Source: Macrolepiota albuminosa (Eukaryota; Basidiomycota; Agaricomycetes; Agaricales; Agaricaceae). From it: a stretch of DNA of 64,000 nucleotides. This document shows positions 1-11,257 of this stretch, in pieces. A program made the translations under genes and the position numbers. Every line of letters starts with the position of its first letter. Position 1 is the first letter of the stretch. Below the pieces are notes generated by a model. The model was not told the DNA's origin. It made no database searches and worked only from the letters and a program-made list of their open reading frames with translations. The stretch lies in contig JAMWFC010000046.1 of assembly GCA_027475525.1 (NCBI GenBank), positions 620,001-684,000 on the forward strand. Reading direction: 5' to 3'.

Positions 1-919
1 GATGTATGTCCACCTACGTCCTCACGAGTCAAGTTGGAAGACTTGAAAGACAGCATCTGAGAGGCGGAAGCCTCAGTAGAGGGGGACACATGGTCCCTAT
101 GGGAGCGACCAGCTCCTCTGCCGGAGTACGACTGGGCATACGACCCCCGAATGCTGCAAGAGTGGAACGAGCTGGTGGCAGCCACGTGTGCGCGAAATGC
201 GCACCAGAGACGGATGACCGTCAACCCAGCGTATCGCCAGCCAGCCTTGGACAAGGTGTCCGTAGCGTACTCACTTGTACGTGAGGGGAAAAGCCTCGTG
301 GCCTATAAGGCAGCGGCAGCGGGTGCTCCACTGAGACTACATATACCTGATGACAGTGTCAATCAGGTGCTCGCAATGCGCGAGCAGTATGCACCGCCGC
401 CTCGGCCACCCTCAGAGACGGTGGAAGTACTTCCCCCGGTGCGTATGAAGGGGAAGCAGAAGGCGACAAGCCTTCGTGAGGAAGATATTCCTCGGTTGCG
501 TCAGCAATGGCAAGAAGAATTTGCCGACATGGTCAACGGGACCAAGGAGGAGCTGCCGCCATGGCGGGAGGTGAACCATGAGATTAATCTCATAGACGAG
601 AGCAAGCAGTATAAGTATCACTTGCCGCGCTGTCCGTGCGCCCTCCAGGAGCAACTACACGATAAGACTAATCGCTATTTGAATGCTCAATGGTGGTCCC
701 CATGCACCACCGCTCAAGCTGCACCATTATTGTGCATCCCGAAGAAGGATGGAACCCTTCGAACAGCTCTTGATGCACATCAGCGCAATGACAATACCAT
801 AAAGGATGTGACTCCTTTACCAGATCAAGAGGTGATCCGGGAAGACGTGGCTCGGGCGAAGTATTGCTCGAAGATTGACCTTACTGACGCCTACGAGCAG
901 GTGCGCATTCGCACTGAGG

Positions 920-1073
920 ACGTACCCAAGACCGTATTTGCGTCGATCATGGGTACATTCACGAGCAATATAATGCAGATTGGAGACTGCAATGCTACGT
1001 ACCCAAGACCGTATTTGCGTCGATCATGGGTACATTCACGAGCAATATAATGCAGATTGGAGACTGCAATGCT
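920..1073 (+). repeat. Perfect 77-bp tandem duplication in RT
   Basis: 920-996 is repeated exactly at 997-1073. The duplication shifts the RT frame between motifs C-terminal to VPKTVF and the ATFQRL block. Even ignoring one copy, one base is still missing at 1073/1074. The offset of 77 recurs at six other places in the window. Confidence 0.98.
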
Positions 1074-2146
1074 CAGCAACTTTCCAGAGGCTAATGACCT
1101 CTATCTTCCGAGACGTAATAGGACGTTTCATGCACGTCTACTTAGATGACATATTCATCTACTCGGATACTATGGAGGAGCATGAGCAGCACCTCAGAGT
1201 CGTATTCGAACGACTGCGCAAGTACAAGTTGTACTTGAAGTGGAAAAAATGTGAGCTCTACGCTCAGAGTATAGACTGCCTAGGGCATGTCATAGATGAG
1301 CGGGGTATCCACCCTGATCAGGACAAGCTCGATCGTATTCGGGAGTGGCGCACGCCCCGAAACTACAATGACATCCAACGATTCGTTGGCCTTGTCAACT
1401 ACATATCGAGCTTCTTGCCCGATGTCACAGCCTATACTGGGCCACTTATGGCCATGACGCAGAACGGATCACCGTTCAATTGGAGGCCATTGCACTAGCG
1501 GTGCTTCGAGATGGTCAAACGGATCTGTACAAAGACTCCAGTAATTCGACCAATCAACCCTAGACGGGACGAGCCGATATGGCTCATTTGCGACGCGTCC
1601 AAGACAGGCGTTGGAGCCATGTATGGCCAGGGAAGCAGCTGGCAGACGTGCTGCCTAGCAGGGTTCATGTCGAAGAAGTTCACGACGGCCCAGCAAAACT
1701 ATGCGGTGCATGAGCTGGAGACTCTTGCCATACTCAAGGCCCTCCTCAAGTGGGAGGATAAGCTGATGGGATACCCCATCCACATCATAACGGACCACAA
1801 GGCCCTTGAGTTCTTTAAAACTCAGGTGAACTTGTCGCCGCATCAGCGACAGTGGATAGACTACATGTCGAGATACCAGTTCGACATCACCTATGTTAAA
1901 GGTGAACTCAACAAAGTGGCAGACTGCTTGTCGCGCTACTTTGAGAGTGATGTAGTTGGAGAGGCTCACGAGCCTCATGAGTATGTGCAGGCAGACTGCC
2001 GCATAGACCCTGATGGAGAGGATTTACCTCTCCACCGATACCAGGAGCTCAGGGAGCATGTCCTGGAAGTACACGCTATGCATGACGATGAACGGAGGCG
2101 AAGCACTCGCCTCAGAGAGCAGCGTGAAGAGCGGGACGTAGCCGCC

Positions 2147-2300
2147 CAGTTGCTCAAGGAGCATGAAGCCGTGGACCCAGCGTCCACTAGGGAGCACGAG
2201 CGCCACGATGTACCCATTACGCTCAGTTGCTCAAGGAGCATGAAGCCGTGGACCCAGCGTCCACTAGGGAGCACGAGCGCCACGATGTACCCATTACGCT
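2147..2300 (+). repeat. Perfect 77-bp tandem duplication, RNase H-integrase linker
   Basis: 2147-2223 is repeated exactly at 2224-2300. The upstream frame (from 1511) and the downstream frame (from 2227) coincide when one copy is ignored, so the element reads through in the non-duplicated form. Confidence 0.98.
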
Positions 2301-3501
2301 GGCAGAGATGCTCGAAGGCGAATTGCCTTCATTCCAGCCTCCTAGCCTGGTCAATGACGACTTCCGGCAGGAGGTGGTGCAGGACTATGGCAATGATTCT
2401 CTCTTCGCCGAGATAATCGCCAATCCTGACGACCATCCTCGGTTCAGGCATGAGCCTGGTGGACTCATCACGACGGAAAACCGTCAAGGGGTGGCAGTGG
2501 TATGCCTTCCCCGTACGCGAACCATTGTTATGTGGGTCTTGGACCAGGCCCATGCCCTGGTGGGGCACTTTGGTGCTGCCCAGACATTGGGCTACATCCG
2601 GAAATGGTATTGGTGGCCACGTATGGCCCAAGAAGTGACTAAGTTTTGCGCGTCATGCGCAGCGTGTCAGAGGGCAAAGTTGCCCCCTGGATCCCCTCCC
2701 GGGAAGCTACACCAGCTACCCGTGCCGGTGAAACCTTGGGATTCGATCGGAATGGACTTTGTAGGTCCCTTTCCCGAGTCCAGAGGGTTCGATTACCTCT
2801 GGGTGGTCATATGTCGCATGACGAGCATGGTGCACCTCATACCGGTGCGAACTATGCTGACGGCTAAGGAGCTGTCGTGGATCTACCTGAGGGAGATTGT
2901 TAGGCTGCATGGGCTGCCTAGCACCATTGTGAGCGACTGTGACTCAAAGTTCACGTCTCAATGGTGGAGAGAACTCCACAAACTGCTAGGAGCGCGACTC
3001 CTCATGTCGACATCCTTCCATCCTCAAACGGATGGGCAGACAGAGCGGGCTAACCGCAGTATAGGTCAGATTTTGAGGGCAGTTGTTCGCCCGGACCAAC
3101 GGGACTGGGTGGACTGGTGTCCACTCACTGAGTTCGCGATTAACGTGAGTATTTCAGATACCACAGGGTATGCGCCCTTTGAACTCAACAAAGGGTACTT
3201 GCCCTCCATGCTGCACGAAGTTCGTGCTGATACAGTGGCTTACCGCGGAGTTGTCGAGTTTGCCAGGCAGGCCCTGGAGAACATCACGGCAGCGCATGAT
3301 GCCATCATAGAGGCACGAGTCTTCCAGGCAAAAAATGCCAATCACCATAGGCGAGCAGACCCGCCAATAGCTGTAGGAGCATTGGTATACCTATCAACGC
3401 GTAATCTGAGGCTCCCAAAGGGACGGGCGAGTAAACTCTGCCCAAAATGGGTAGGCCCATACCGCGTCCTAGACGCAGAGCCAAGTACCTCCAACTACGT
3501 G

Positions 3502-3653
3502 CTGGAGTTGCCTTTGGCATTACAGGAACGACGCATCGTTCCTAAGTTTCATGTGTCGCTGTTGCGACCGTACAGCGCCTGGAGTTGCCTTTGGCATTAC
3601 AGGAACGACGCATCGTTCCTAAGTTTCATGTGTCGCTGTTGCGACCGTACAGC
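3502..3653 (+). repeat. 75-bp duplicate blocks at 77-bp offset before the chromodomain
   Basis: 3502-3576 equals 3579-3653 with two extra bases (3577-3578) between them. Offset is again 77. Ignoring one copy puts integrase and chromodomain in one frame. Confidence 0.97.
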
Positions 3654-6600
3654 ACGTCTGACGATGCGCTGTTCCCTAACAGGGCAACCCCGGGCCCCTA
3701 TGATTTTGGGGCTCGAGACAATGACGAATGGTTCGTTGAGTGCATAATTGGGCACCGGTGGACTGAGCGTAACGCGCTCGAGTTTGAAGTACGATGGTCC
3801 CTGGGGGACACAACATGGGAGCCACACTCCCATTGCTCCAAGTTAGCGGCACTTGACCGTTATTTGGAGTTGAAGGGCGTTAAGCGTGCCGGCGCTTAAT
3901 TTGATCGGCAGTGCCGATCGCGGCTTGGCTGAGTTGGTCAGCAGCTGTGGCTGAAACACGTCTTAAAAGGCGAAATTTCTTTTTCGCTCTTTTCCCCAAC
4001 CATGGACAGCATGCCCATGGACTTGAGTGACCAGCAGCAGCAGTTTGAAAGTACGCCGTCGGTCTTACCGTCAGCTGAAGGGGGGGGCAGATGGCTCCCC
4101 CGCTGACCCAAAATGCGCCCCAGTGGGGACAATCGCAACCAGCTGTGGGCTTCCCACAGCAGCAGCAACCACCAGCGGCGGGCTACCTGCCGCAGCAGCC
4201 GGTGATCAGTGGCTATCCGCCACTTCAAACCATGCAGGGCAACTTCATGCCCCAGAACGCACCTGTGGGCGGCTATCAGCCCCAACAACCAGCACCGGGC
4301 GCTTATGCGCCACATCACACCGAGGGCCAATTCCAGCAACAGGCCTATGGGGGGCTAGTCAGCCCCCAAGCAGCGTCGGCATGGAGGCAGCTTGCCCCCG
4401 TACCGGCAACAGGGCAACTGGGGACACATCCTTTTCCCCAGTTTACCGCCCCGGCGCACTACCCTGGGATGGGTGGTGTGCCCGTAATGATGCCGTACCC
4501 CCCGGCTTGGATGGGGGCTTGGGGCGCAATGCCCCAGTACAGCAACTCGCATGAGTCGCAAGCCAAGGGAGGCCGGTCGATTTCCCTGTTGACCACAGCA
4601 CCAATTGACAATCTAGAGGGACGCAAAGCATCCCTCGTACAGGCCACCGCGGCCATTGAGAGTACAGAAACTCTCAATACAGAACGGAGCATCAGTTCAT
4701 CGGCTGATGCGCCGACAGAGAGCTTGGCCAAGCTCTCCTTGCTACAGCAGCTGGAAATGCCGCACCAATCCGAGCCCAGCTCGGAAGAAGAGTCGCGTCC
4801 TCGACGCGACAAAGGAAAAGCACGGGCTGTCGAGCCCACTCACAGCCAGGACTTAGTCCTGGCTACCCTTCTCCAACGTCTGGGAGATAACGGGTACGAT
4901 GTACCCACAGAGTCATCATTCCTCCGTGATGCGGAGGCAGTCGTCCTCATCTGCCGGATGATGGATGACATGGATCATATGCGCGCTCAGCGCAAAACTG
5001 ATCTCCTTGCCCTTTCGGCCGCTCGTAAGCGGCAGACTACACCCCCGAGTCGGGACACCGACTCCAGCAAAAGGGCGTGTCGGCAAGGAGTGGAGGACGC
5101 ACCCTCCCGCTCGATTAAGTCGAGCGTTGCTGCCCCCGGCCAGGAGGCCGGCCTAGGATGGGACATTCTTCCCTATGAAGATGTCCCTGCTCCAGCCGCC
5201 CCCCGGCTTATCCAGCGCCTCGCAAGCGGCGCGTCTGAGGTCGCGTCTTCGCGACCAGTATCCATGGTTTCCACCAGGTACTCTGGGGAGCAGAGTTCCA
5301 GGGGCGTGAGCACACGCCCTGAGGCTAAGGCCTCACTACCCCGAAAGGATCATCGGGGTAAGCAACCGGAAGGGCGCGCCTATGTCAACGTGCACTTCTC
5401 CGAGGATGCCCCGAAAGGGGCCCCAGGGGCTAACATCCCCTTTTTACCTGCTATACTGGTAGAGGGCCTACCAGCCCGACTCCCACGGTGTGTGTGGGCA
5501 ATGGACCCACGGTCTGAGAAGTCAGAGCCGGAGAGGCTGCCATCCCCGCCCTCCGACGACGATTGGTATGAGGAGCCTGAAGAGGCTCGTATGGAATCCC
5601 CTGTGCCGCACGAGACGGCGGCACAACGTATGGCGCGCGAACAGCGCAACAGCAATTGACAAGCTAAAATGGAGCGTCGGGCGCAGGATAGCGCCAAGCG
5701 AGGAGCTGCTCTCCTCGAGGACCAAACTGGGTGCATTCCTGATGCACTCGGTGTTGTGATCTATCGTGATCACACTATTGAGCGCCAGAACTCATTCTTT
5801 GGCGCGGGGTTAGCTCCCCAATTCTATTGGTCGCCAATGACCAATACCATCTTCGTCGGGCAAGAAGCCCGCGCAGCCAGGTCCTTCGAGGACGATAAAC
5901 AGGGCAACGCCGCCGCGACGCCCCACAACAGTAAGGTGTACCAAGTTGCACCTTGCGGGTTTCCCCGCAGTCCTCGAGAAGTCCGCAGACTTCACGCACT
6001 GGTTAACAACCAGTTTACGCCGCTTTGTCAGCGTCAGTTGGGCTACCTCTTGCTCAACGAATTCAAGCGGGTGGCGCTCAACTGCCACCCTACGGCCTGA
6101 GACAGAGCTATGTCTCATTTACTCGACGAGGTCGAGTATAGGACTATCGCGGTACCCTTCGCGAGTCCAGAGGAGCGGGAGAACGTCCCGCGAATGATTG
6201 TGCCGTCGCGGCTTTATCGCCACAAAGAGGGAGGGAAAATTGCCTTCGTCGGCCTTACCCCCCCTGATCCAAAGCAACCATTTGCTTTGGACTACCTGGG
6301 CTCATACGCCCTCCTCTATGGACGTCCTGGGACGTCCAACATGTGGACCGGTCTGGCCATGGACCAAGCCATGCGCATTCATTGGCGCAGCCTCTTTGGG
6401 TTTGCGCTTGTACGCGCCCTCAGCGCCAGCCGCCCCTCCAAGGCCACGGTACACAAGTACCTGGCCTACGTCTTTGCCAGGCCAGGCCTCTACAAAGAGG
6501 CCGTGGCTGAGTATGAGGCGGCCATGGGGCAAGCCTTTGAGCCTCTCCACGCCGACGACCCTACCTTCGAGGTTTGGGCTGTGGACATCCCGGAAGCGTC

Positions 6601-6835
6601 AGCTTCCGTATTCACCACTTCGGACATGTTACACGTCCTTCTTCACAATCAAATTCCGGTCAGCTGGGCTGACCACGCGTACACTTATGGGGTCACCTAC
6701 TTGGCCCATCTATTCTTCAGCGACAGCCGGCTCTACAACGAGGCGGCTGCTATTGACGACGAGAGGCTACAACGCCTCGACCACTACGGTACACCCCAGT
6801 CCATCCCTCAGTGGGATGGGTGGCGCGAGGCCACC

Positions 6836-6989
6836 ATTGGCGATTGCCAACGCCTGATGCTCCAGCAGCAGGACAGTCGTCGTGCATACGACGACGCGCT
6901 CGCCAAGGGGATATTGGCGATTGCCAACGCCTGATGCTCCAGCAGCAGGACAGTCGTCGTGCATACGACGACGCGCTCGCCAAGGGGAT
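6836..6989 (+). repeat. Perfect 77-bp tandem duplication in the 3' ORF
   Basis: 6836-6912 is repeated exactly at 6913-6989. It produces a premature TGA near 6934. Ignoring one copy restores the frame with the segment starting at MYLSIGQD. Confidence 0.98.
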
Positions 6990-7128
6990 GTACCTCTCCA
7001 TCGGGCAAGACATTCATGCCCGCGAAATCTGGACACGCCAGTACCCGTCCGACACCGGGGATCTGCCTGATCCCCAACCACCTGTCCTGGGGTCGACCAT
7101 CAACCCCAATCTCACACTGTCCCCCCTC

Positions 7129-7282
7129 CGGGACTATGACGATTCCCTGCCAGTAGCAGGGCCTTCGGGTACTTCCTACGCGCCCGCACCCAAGGATGAA
7201 CTCCTCGGGACTATGACGATTCCCTGCCAGTAGCAGGGCCTTCGGGTACTTCCTACGCGCCCGCACCCAAGGATGAACTCCT
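7129..7282 (+). repeat. Perfect 77-bp tandem duplication at the end of the 3' ORF
   Basis: 7129-7205 is repeated exactly at 7206-7282. It causes an early stop at 7231-7233. Without one copy the ORF continues about 30 codons to TGA 7371-7373. Confidence 0.98.
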
Positions 7283-7406
7283 CGACTACGACATGGACGA
7301 CGTGACTGCCGATCCATTCTGGGAGCCTGGGGACTCTCCCATTGCCCCCGTCCCTGACTTACCGACGGCATGACCGTCATATTATCTCAAGACCGTAGCT
7401 CGGTCT

Positions 7407-7416
7407 GATTGGGGGG
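7407..7416 (+). promoter_or_regulatory. Polypurine tract candidate (plus-strand primer)
   Basis: GATTGGGGGG directly abuts the TGTGTAG start of the 3' LTR. In LTR retroelements a purine run at this place survives RNase H and primes plus-strand DNA synthesis. The position fits; the run is short. Confidence 0.6.
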
Positions 7417-7654
7417 TGTGTAGCGTAGTCCGCTATGTGGCGTTGGCCACATAGCTTTACTTACCTTACAGTAGATACTATTATATTATATTTATTATAA
7501 TATAATATTAATTTACATTACTATATAAATTAGTTTACCAGCTGCTTACAAAGCAGCTTACTTTTGTGTATACTACATTGCCAATAGACCGGTCTGGTCT
7601 GATTCAGTGTCGTGTGTGCACACTAAGCTCTCTAACCTTCGTAACTTCGTTACA
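7417..7654 (+). repeat. 3' LTR of the chromovirus (238 bp)
   Basis: The segment starts TGTGTAG after the polypurine tract and ends CGTTACA before a T-run, so it has the TG...CA ends of an LTR. It contains an AT-rich core around 7475-7530 (TATTATATT-like) that could supply promoter or poly(A) signals. The 5' LTR is outside the window, so the boundaries could not be tested by pairwise comparison. Confidence 0.6.
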
Positions 7655-10600
7655 TTTTTTTAGCACTTGATCTTTATTTGTACACAGTTGAAGACACTAA
7701 TTGGCACATGAAAGTCTTATAACACTTTAATGCTTTACTATCTTCATCATCAATATTCTGAAGGTTATTATTCAGTAAAGAATTATAACAAGTAATAAAT
7801 GAAGACTTACTACAATATTATAATACATAAACACTCAAAGTAGAATAGTCTTTGACTTGATATCCTACTACTCAAATGCCTGTTACTTTTTAAAGAATTA
7901 AAAAGAGTTTTAATAGTCTCTGCTTTACTCCTGCTCTTATATTCAAGTTGATAGATTTTCTTAGCCCCAACTTCTAAGTATTAGATTGATTGAAAGTGAT
8001 ACTATAATATAAAGTAAGAATACTATTTAAAATTCAGCTAATTTAATCTGAATTGATAAAAAAGGTAGTGATCTCAAAAATACTGCTTTGAGTTTGACCT
8101 TTGCATATTTGAACATGTCTACAGTTGATTATAACCCATTATATTTTTTAAGAATAGGAAAAATTTGAATCATAATATACAGTATCTTTTTGGTGCAATT
8201 TTATTCTAAGAAAAAATAGATAAAAAGTACATGTGAAAGACATTGGTCTATGATCAAGCAAGAAGTACCAAAAAACTGGGAAGTGAAATTATTGTTACAG
8301 TTGGGCATTAGCTAAGTCTTTGTTCTGCCTTGAAAGCCAACTTGCTGAATTGTCAAAAATTTGTCCTCAATACTTATAGTTGCTTCAATTGCTCACTTGT
8401 GTGGTGTATACAAGGATGTATTGCTGAGGAGTCCATTTCTATCTACTAGAATGATGGTATAAGTAAGCTATGTGAGCTGAATGCAAAGTAGTAGTCCAAG
8501 CAATGTGCTATTATTGTTGATGGGCCAACATGGAGTTATAAGGGATAAGAGTAGGCTTGGTTTGAAGATGAGGGCATAGGAGAGGGAGAGGGATGAGATA
8601 GGGTTGACTGCATAGAATAGAGTGGAGAAGGCATAGTTTCAGCACTCTGCTGTATGTGGAGTTTCAACAGCTCCTAGATTGTCATGCTCTCTTGTATCAG
8701 ACACAGAGATATCCACTTTCTTGGGCTTTCTACCTTTTTACATTCCTTGGAAAATTATATTTAAGACACTATGTATGTGTCAAAGAGTTTGGCATAGTCA
8801 AATCCCCACAAGAGAGAACGGGTGTAAGCTCTGCAATTGGGAAGAACTAGCGACAAGATACATAATGCTAGGTTATATACCTGTAGCCAAATCAATCTAT
8901 CAATCAAATGGTTTGCGGGCAGGTACTCGGAAGAGATAAGATAATCAAAGGAAGTCCGAACTTAGTCACTGTATGACATTACAACGCTTGTACAAAATCT
9001 ACCTGATACGTATGGGTGCACCGTATCCCAGTCTCGGTTTCGCGCGGTCCGTGAACCATACATTTCCGAGCCAGGAGTCAAGCTTAGCATAACAAGCATT
9101 CGAAATGGCCGCGCACTGTATTCATTGATTGCTTGACCGAGGCCGAGGTCGGATATATGATGACCTTGTCTATAGGTACTTTGACGTCTGTCGTAGCTGG
9201 GCACATACTGACGCGGCCTTGGGCTCTTTTGTCCTGGCAACCCAACCCCCGCGCGGCCGCGATCCACTGTGGCTTGGCGCTCTCGTCATTCAGACTGCGC
9301 ATCGAGGCGCATTGATAGGCGTTGGACGTTGGACGTCCAGGTATTGTAAAGAGTCCGATTCTTGATTTTTCCAGATACATCAATGCCACGGCCACGGCTT
9401 AGTTTCAGCTTCGGTTTCGGTCATTATGAGACGCGGTACGTAAAGTGACTGATTATCTTTCTGTCGTCAAGTTCTCGTTTTGTGAAACATTAGTTTGTGG
9501 GCGGTGCGTGCTCAATGCATTGGATGTATGTAGTCTCAGCATATAATTTATGCATGTATCGGGTTTACAGACTATGGATGAATTACTGATGCACCTTACT
9601 TGGTTTCTAAGGATCATAACAAGGCGCGATGACGTGCAAGATACGAGGGATCAATGTCGAAGATCCGATCCGATGGGACAAGGTTACATACAGGATGGTG
9701 ATAACCGGCGTATCAGGCGAGTTGAGAGACAGATGTTAAGATATGGATTGAGTTGACGTCTCCCGAATCGTCAAGACACGCTTGGGGATTTCGAGCTTTA
9801 ATATGGTAGGATGGTTTAAAGTAACTATCACTGTGGTCAAGGCCCCATGTGCGCAGTTGGTGAAAAAGGTTTTGTTTGAGGGCGCAGCGCATTCAATGTA
9901 TGGAATGTATTGACAAATGAGTGAAAAAGATATTATGATCTTCCGACGCAAGAATGGTCGAGGATTGAGAACTTCGAGCATAAACACTGCAATGGATCCT
10001 ATATAGTAAACTAAATAAAAGAAGAACAGAATAATAAAGGAGAAGTCTGGGATAATTGAGTACTTGGAGAACTTAAAGGAGGTGATGGTTTAAGCTTGTA
10101 TCAAAGGAGAACGCTGGGTTTCAAGGGGCAATAGAATAGTCGACGAACTCAAAATTGGAGTTCGGATGGGCCTCGGTGGTTACGAGGGACTGGCGCGCAT
10201 CAACCATGCACGGCCCGGAGCACCGGAATTTCGCTTAAAATTAATTTCAGAGCAAGACTTGGTGATGGGGGCTAGGGGCCTGATTCCCGGATTACGCCCC
10301 TAGATGGACATACAGACCCACATCCCCCACGAGGCGAGGCGAGTGGAGCGAGCTGGCTCGGGGAGGGGCAGGGCGGGCAGAATCCCATCGATAACGAGAA
10401 ATGAAACCTGGGATCATGATTTTTTTACAAAAAAATCCTCGCTATGACGATTTGTGTGTGTGATTTGCGTTGCGGGTAGTGCGGAATGCAGGGTTGACGG
10501 TACGAATGACGAGTATGTAGCTGAGGGGGTTCCCGGACTTCCGCAGTAAGAGGTGTGGATGTACATACATACAGGGTGCGTGCAAGGCAAAGTTATCCCT

Positions 10601-10859
10601 TGCTCGACGTCATAGAGTCGAAATCGAAAACAAATACCGCTGACCCTATCGTTACCATCCCCCATTTCGTGCATGGTTACCGTAACCAAAGGAATCGATC
10701 AGGCCGACCACGAACTTCGGAGACAATAAAGTCCAGCCCGTGGATACCACGATGCGCACTGTAATCAGTCGGCAGAAGATAATCTATCCATCAGTACATA
10801 CGAGCAGAAAAGAAAAAAAATCCACTCTCGTGTGTAACCACACGTATGGTATACCCAAG
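7655..10859. other. No supported gene; AT-rich tract then mixed sequence
   Basis: About 7655-8650 is clearly AT-rich with stops in all frames, unlike the flanking element. From about 8940 the composition becomes more balanced. Short ORFs here (60-100 codons) lack recognisable motifs, convincing splice patterns or neighbours. A decayed transposon is possible but I cannot name one. Confidence 0.6.
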
Positions 10860-11068
10860 CGACATCCCGATGGAATGTAGATGGTGAATTTCCAGAAAAA
10901 TCCTATATACGGAGGTGCTTAGCAGTAGCGGATGTACGAAAAGGACTTGCGGCTGGTCTCAGGCGCGTAGATATACTGGCTACCTTGCCATTTGCAGAAG
11001 CATGGCATGGCTAAGTGGGAAAAGATTAACCCCCATAGCCAAAGGACACCAAATTTGTTGCGGGTGAA
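10860..11068 (+). repeat. 209-bp flank, left copy
   Basis: Identical by eye to 28803-29011 (constant offset 17943). It ends exactly where copy 1 of the Ngaro-type element begins (TGGCATCCC at 11069). It contains no ORF of interest. Confidence 0.95.
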
Positions 11069-11218
11069 TGGCATCCCTCAAGAAGGAGGCACGGGAGTAA
11101 GAGGGATGAATTTCGAAGACGTGACCAAGGTGTGACCGTAAGCGGTTGATTTCAATCGACCATCTGGGTGAACCCCAACCTTCATCAACCGCTGTTGAAC
11201 TATCCGTTTCCTTTTACC
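11069..11218 (+). repeat. Split direct repeat A1, copy 1
   Basis: 150 bp identical to 16934-17083. Left end of the element; the sequence diverges from A2 immediately after 11218. Confidence 0.9.
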
Positions 11219-11257
11219 GTCGCACTTCGTGGTGTTTTTGAGGCATTCAGTTCACAT

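Larger units (their letters stand above)
1..3899 (+). pseudogene. pol: Ty3 pol: RT, RNase H, integrase, chromodomain (interrupted)
   Basis: Polyprotein that copies element RNA into cDNA and integrates it. RT spans about 560-1480 with the catalytic YLDD inside HVYLDDIFIYSD near 1133. RNase H follows (CDASKTGVGA near 1590). The integrase zinc finger has H/H near 2551-2566 and two C pairs near 2647-2668. Its core shows D in MDFVGPF (near 2752), D in SDCDSKF (near 2932) and E in TERANR (near 3040). A chromodomain with the aromatic residues of DEWFVECI and RWSLGDTTWEP occupies about 3726-3860 and probably directs insertion to marked chromatin. The frame breaks at TGA 58-60, the 920-1073 duplication, TAG 1496-1498, the 2147-2300 duplication and the 3502-3653 duplication. 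It ends with TAA at 3897-3899. Domain identity is secure; activity of this copy is unlikely. Confidence 0.92.
4091..7373 (+). pseudogene. Long ORF 3' of pol in the chromovirus, unknown function
   Basis: One reading frame starts at ATG 4091. It is interrupted only by TGA at 5657-5659 and TGA at 6098-6100, both one C-to-T change from CGA, and by two 77-bp-offset duplications (6836-6989, 7129-7282). Ignoring one copy of each duplication returns it to a single frame ending at TGA 7371-7373. The first ~140 residues are rich in P, Q, G and A with QQQQPP. The middle is charged and low-complexity. The C-terminal half looks globular and aromatic-rich (for example WRSLFGFALVRAL near 6390 and a FARPGLYKEAVAEYE segment near 6475). 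I see no zinc knuckle, protease triad, signal peptide or convincing membrane span, so an envelope or classical Gag assignment is not supported. I recall similar ORFs next to agaricomycete LTR elements, but that is memory only. Confidence 0.7.
1..7654 (+). mobile_element. Ty3/gypsy chromovirus, left part outside window, decayed
   Basis: The order reverse transcriptase, RNase H, integrase, chromodomain, second long ORF, G-rich polypurine tract and LTR is read on the + strand. RNase H before integrase plus a C-terminal chromodomain places it in the Ty3 chromovirus group. The 5' LTR and gag/protease lie outside the window. The copy carries in-frame stops at 58-60, 1496-1498, 5657-5659 and 6098-6100, a one-base frame loss at the join 1073/1074, and five perfect 77-bp-offset tandem duplications. 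It is not expected to be autonomous as written, although the duplications are probably assembly artefacts and not decay. Confidence 0.93.

Noticed and set aside
4091..7373. Interpretation of the 3' ORF as an env gene
   Set aside because: No signal peptide, furin-like site, fusion segment or membrane anchor could be seen.
11168..11257. Extended start of ORF1 at 11168
   Set aside because: The codon at 11168 is GTG and lies in the A1 repeat; the first ATG in frame is 11258.
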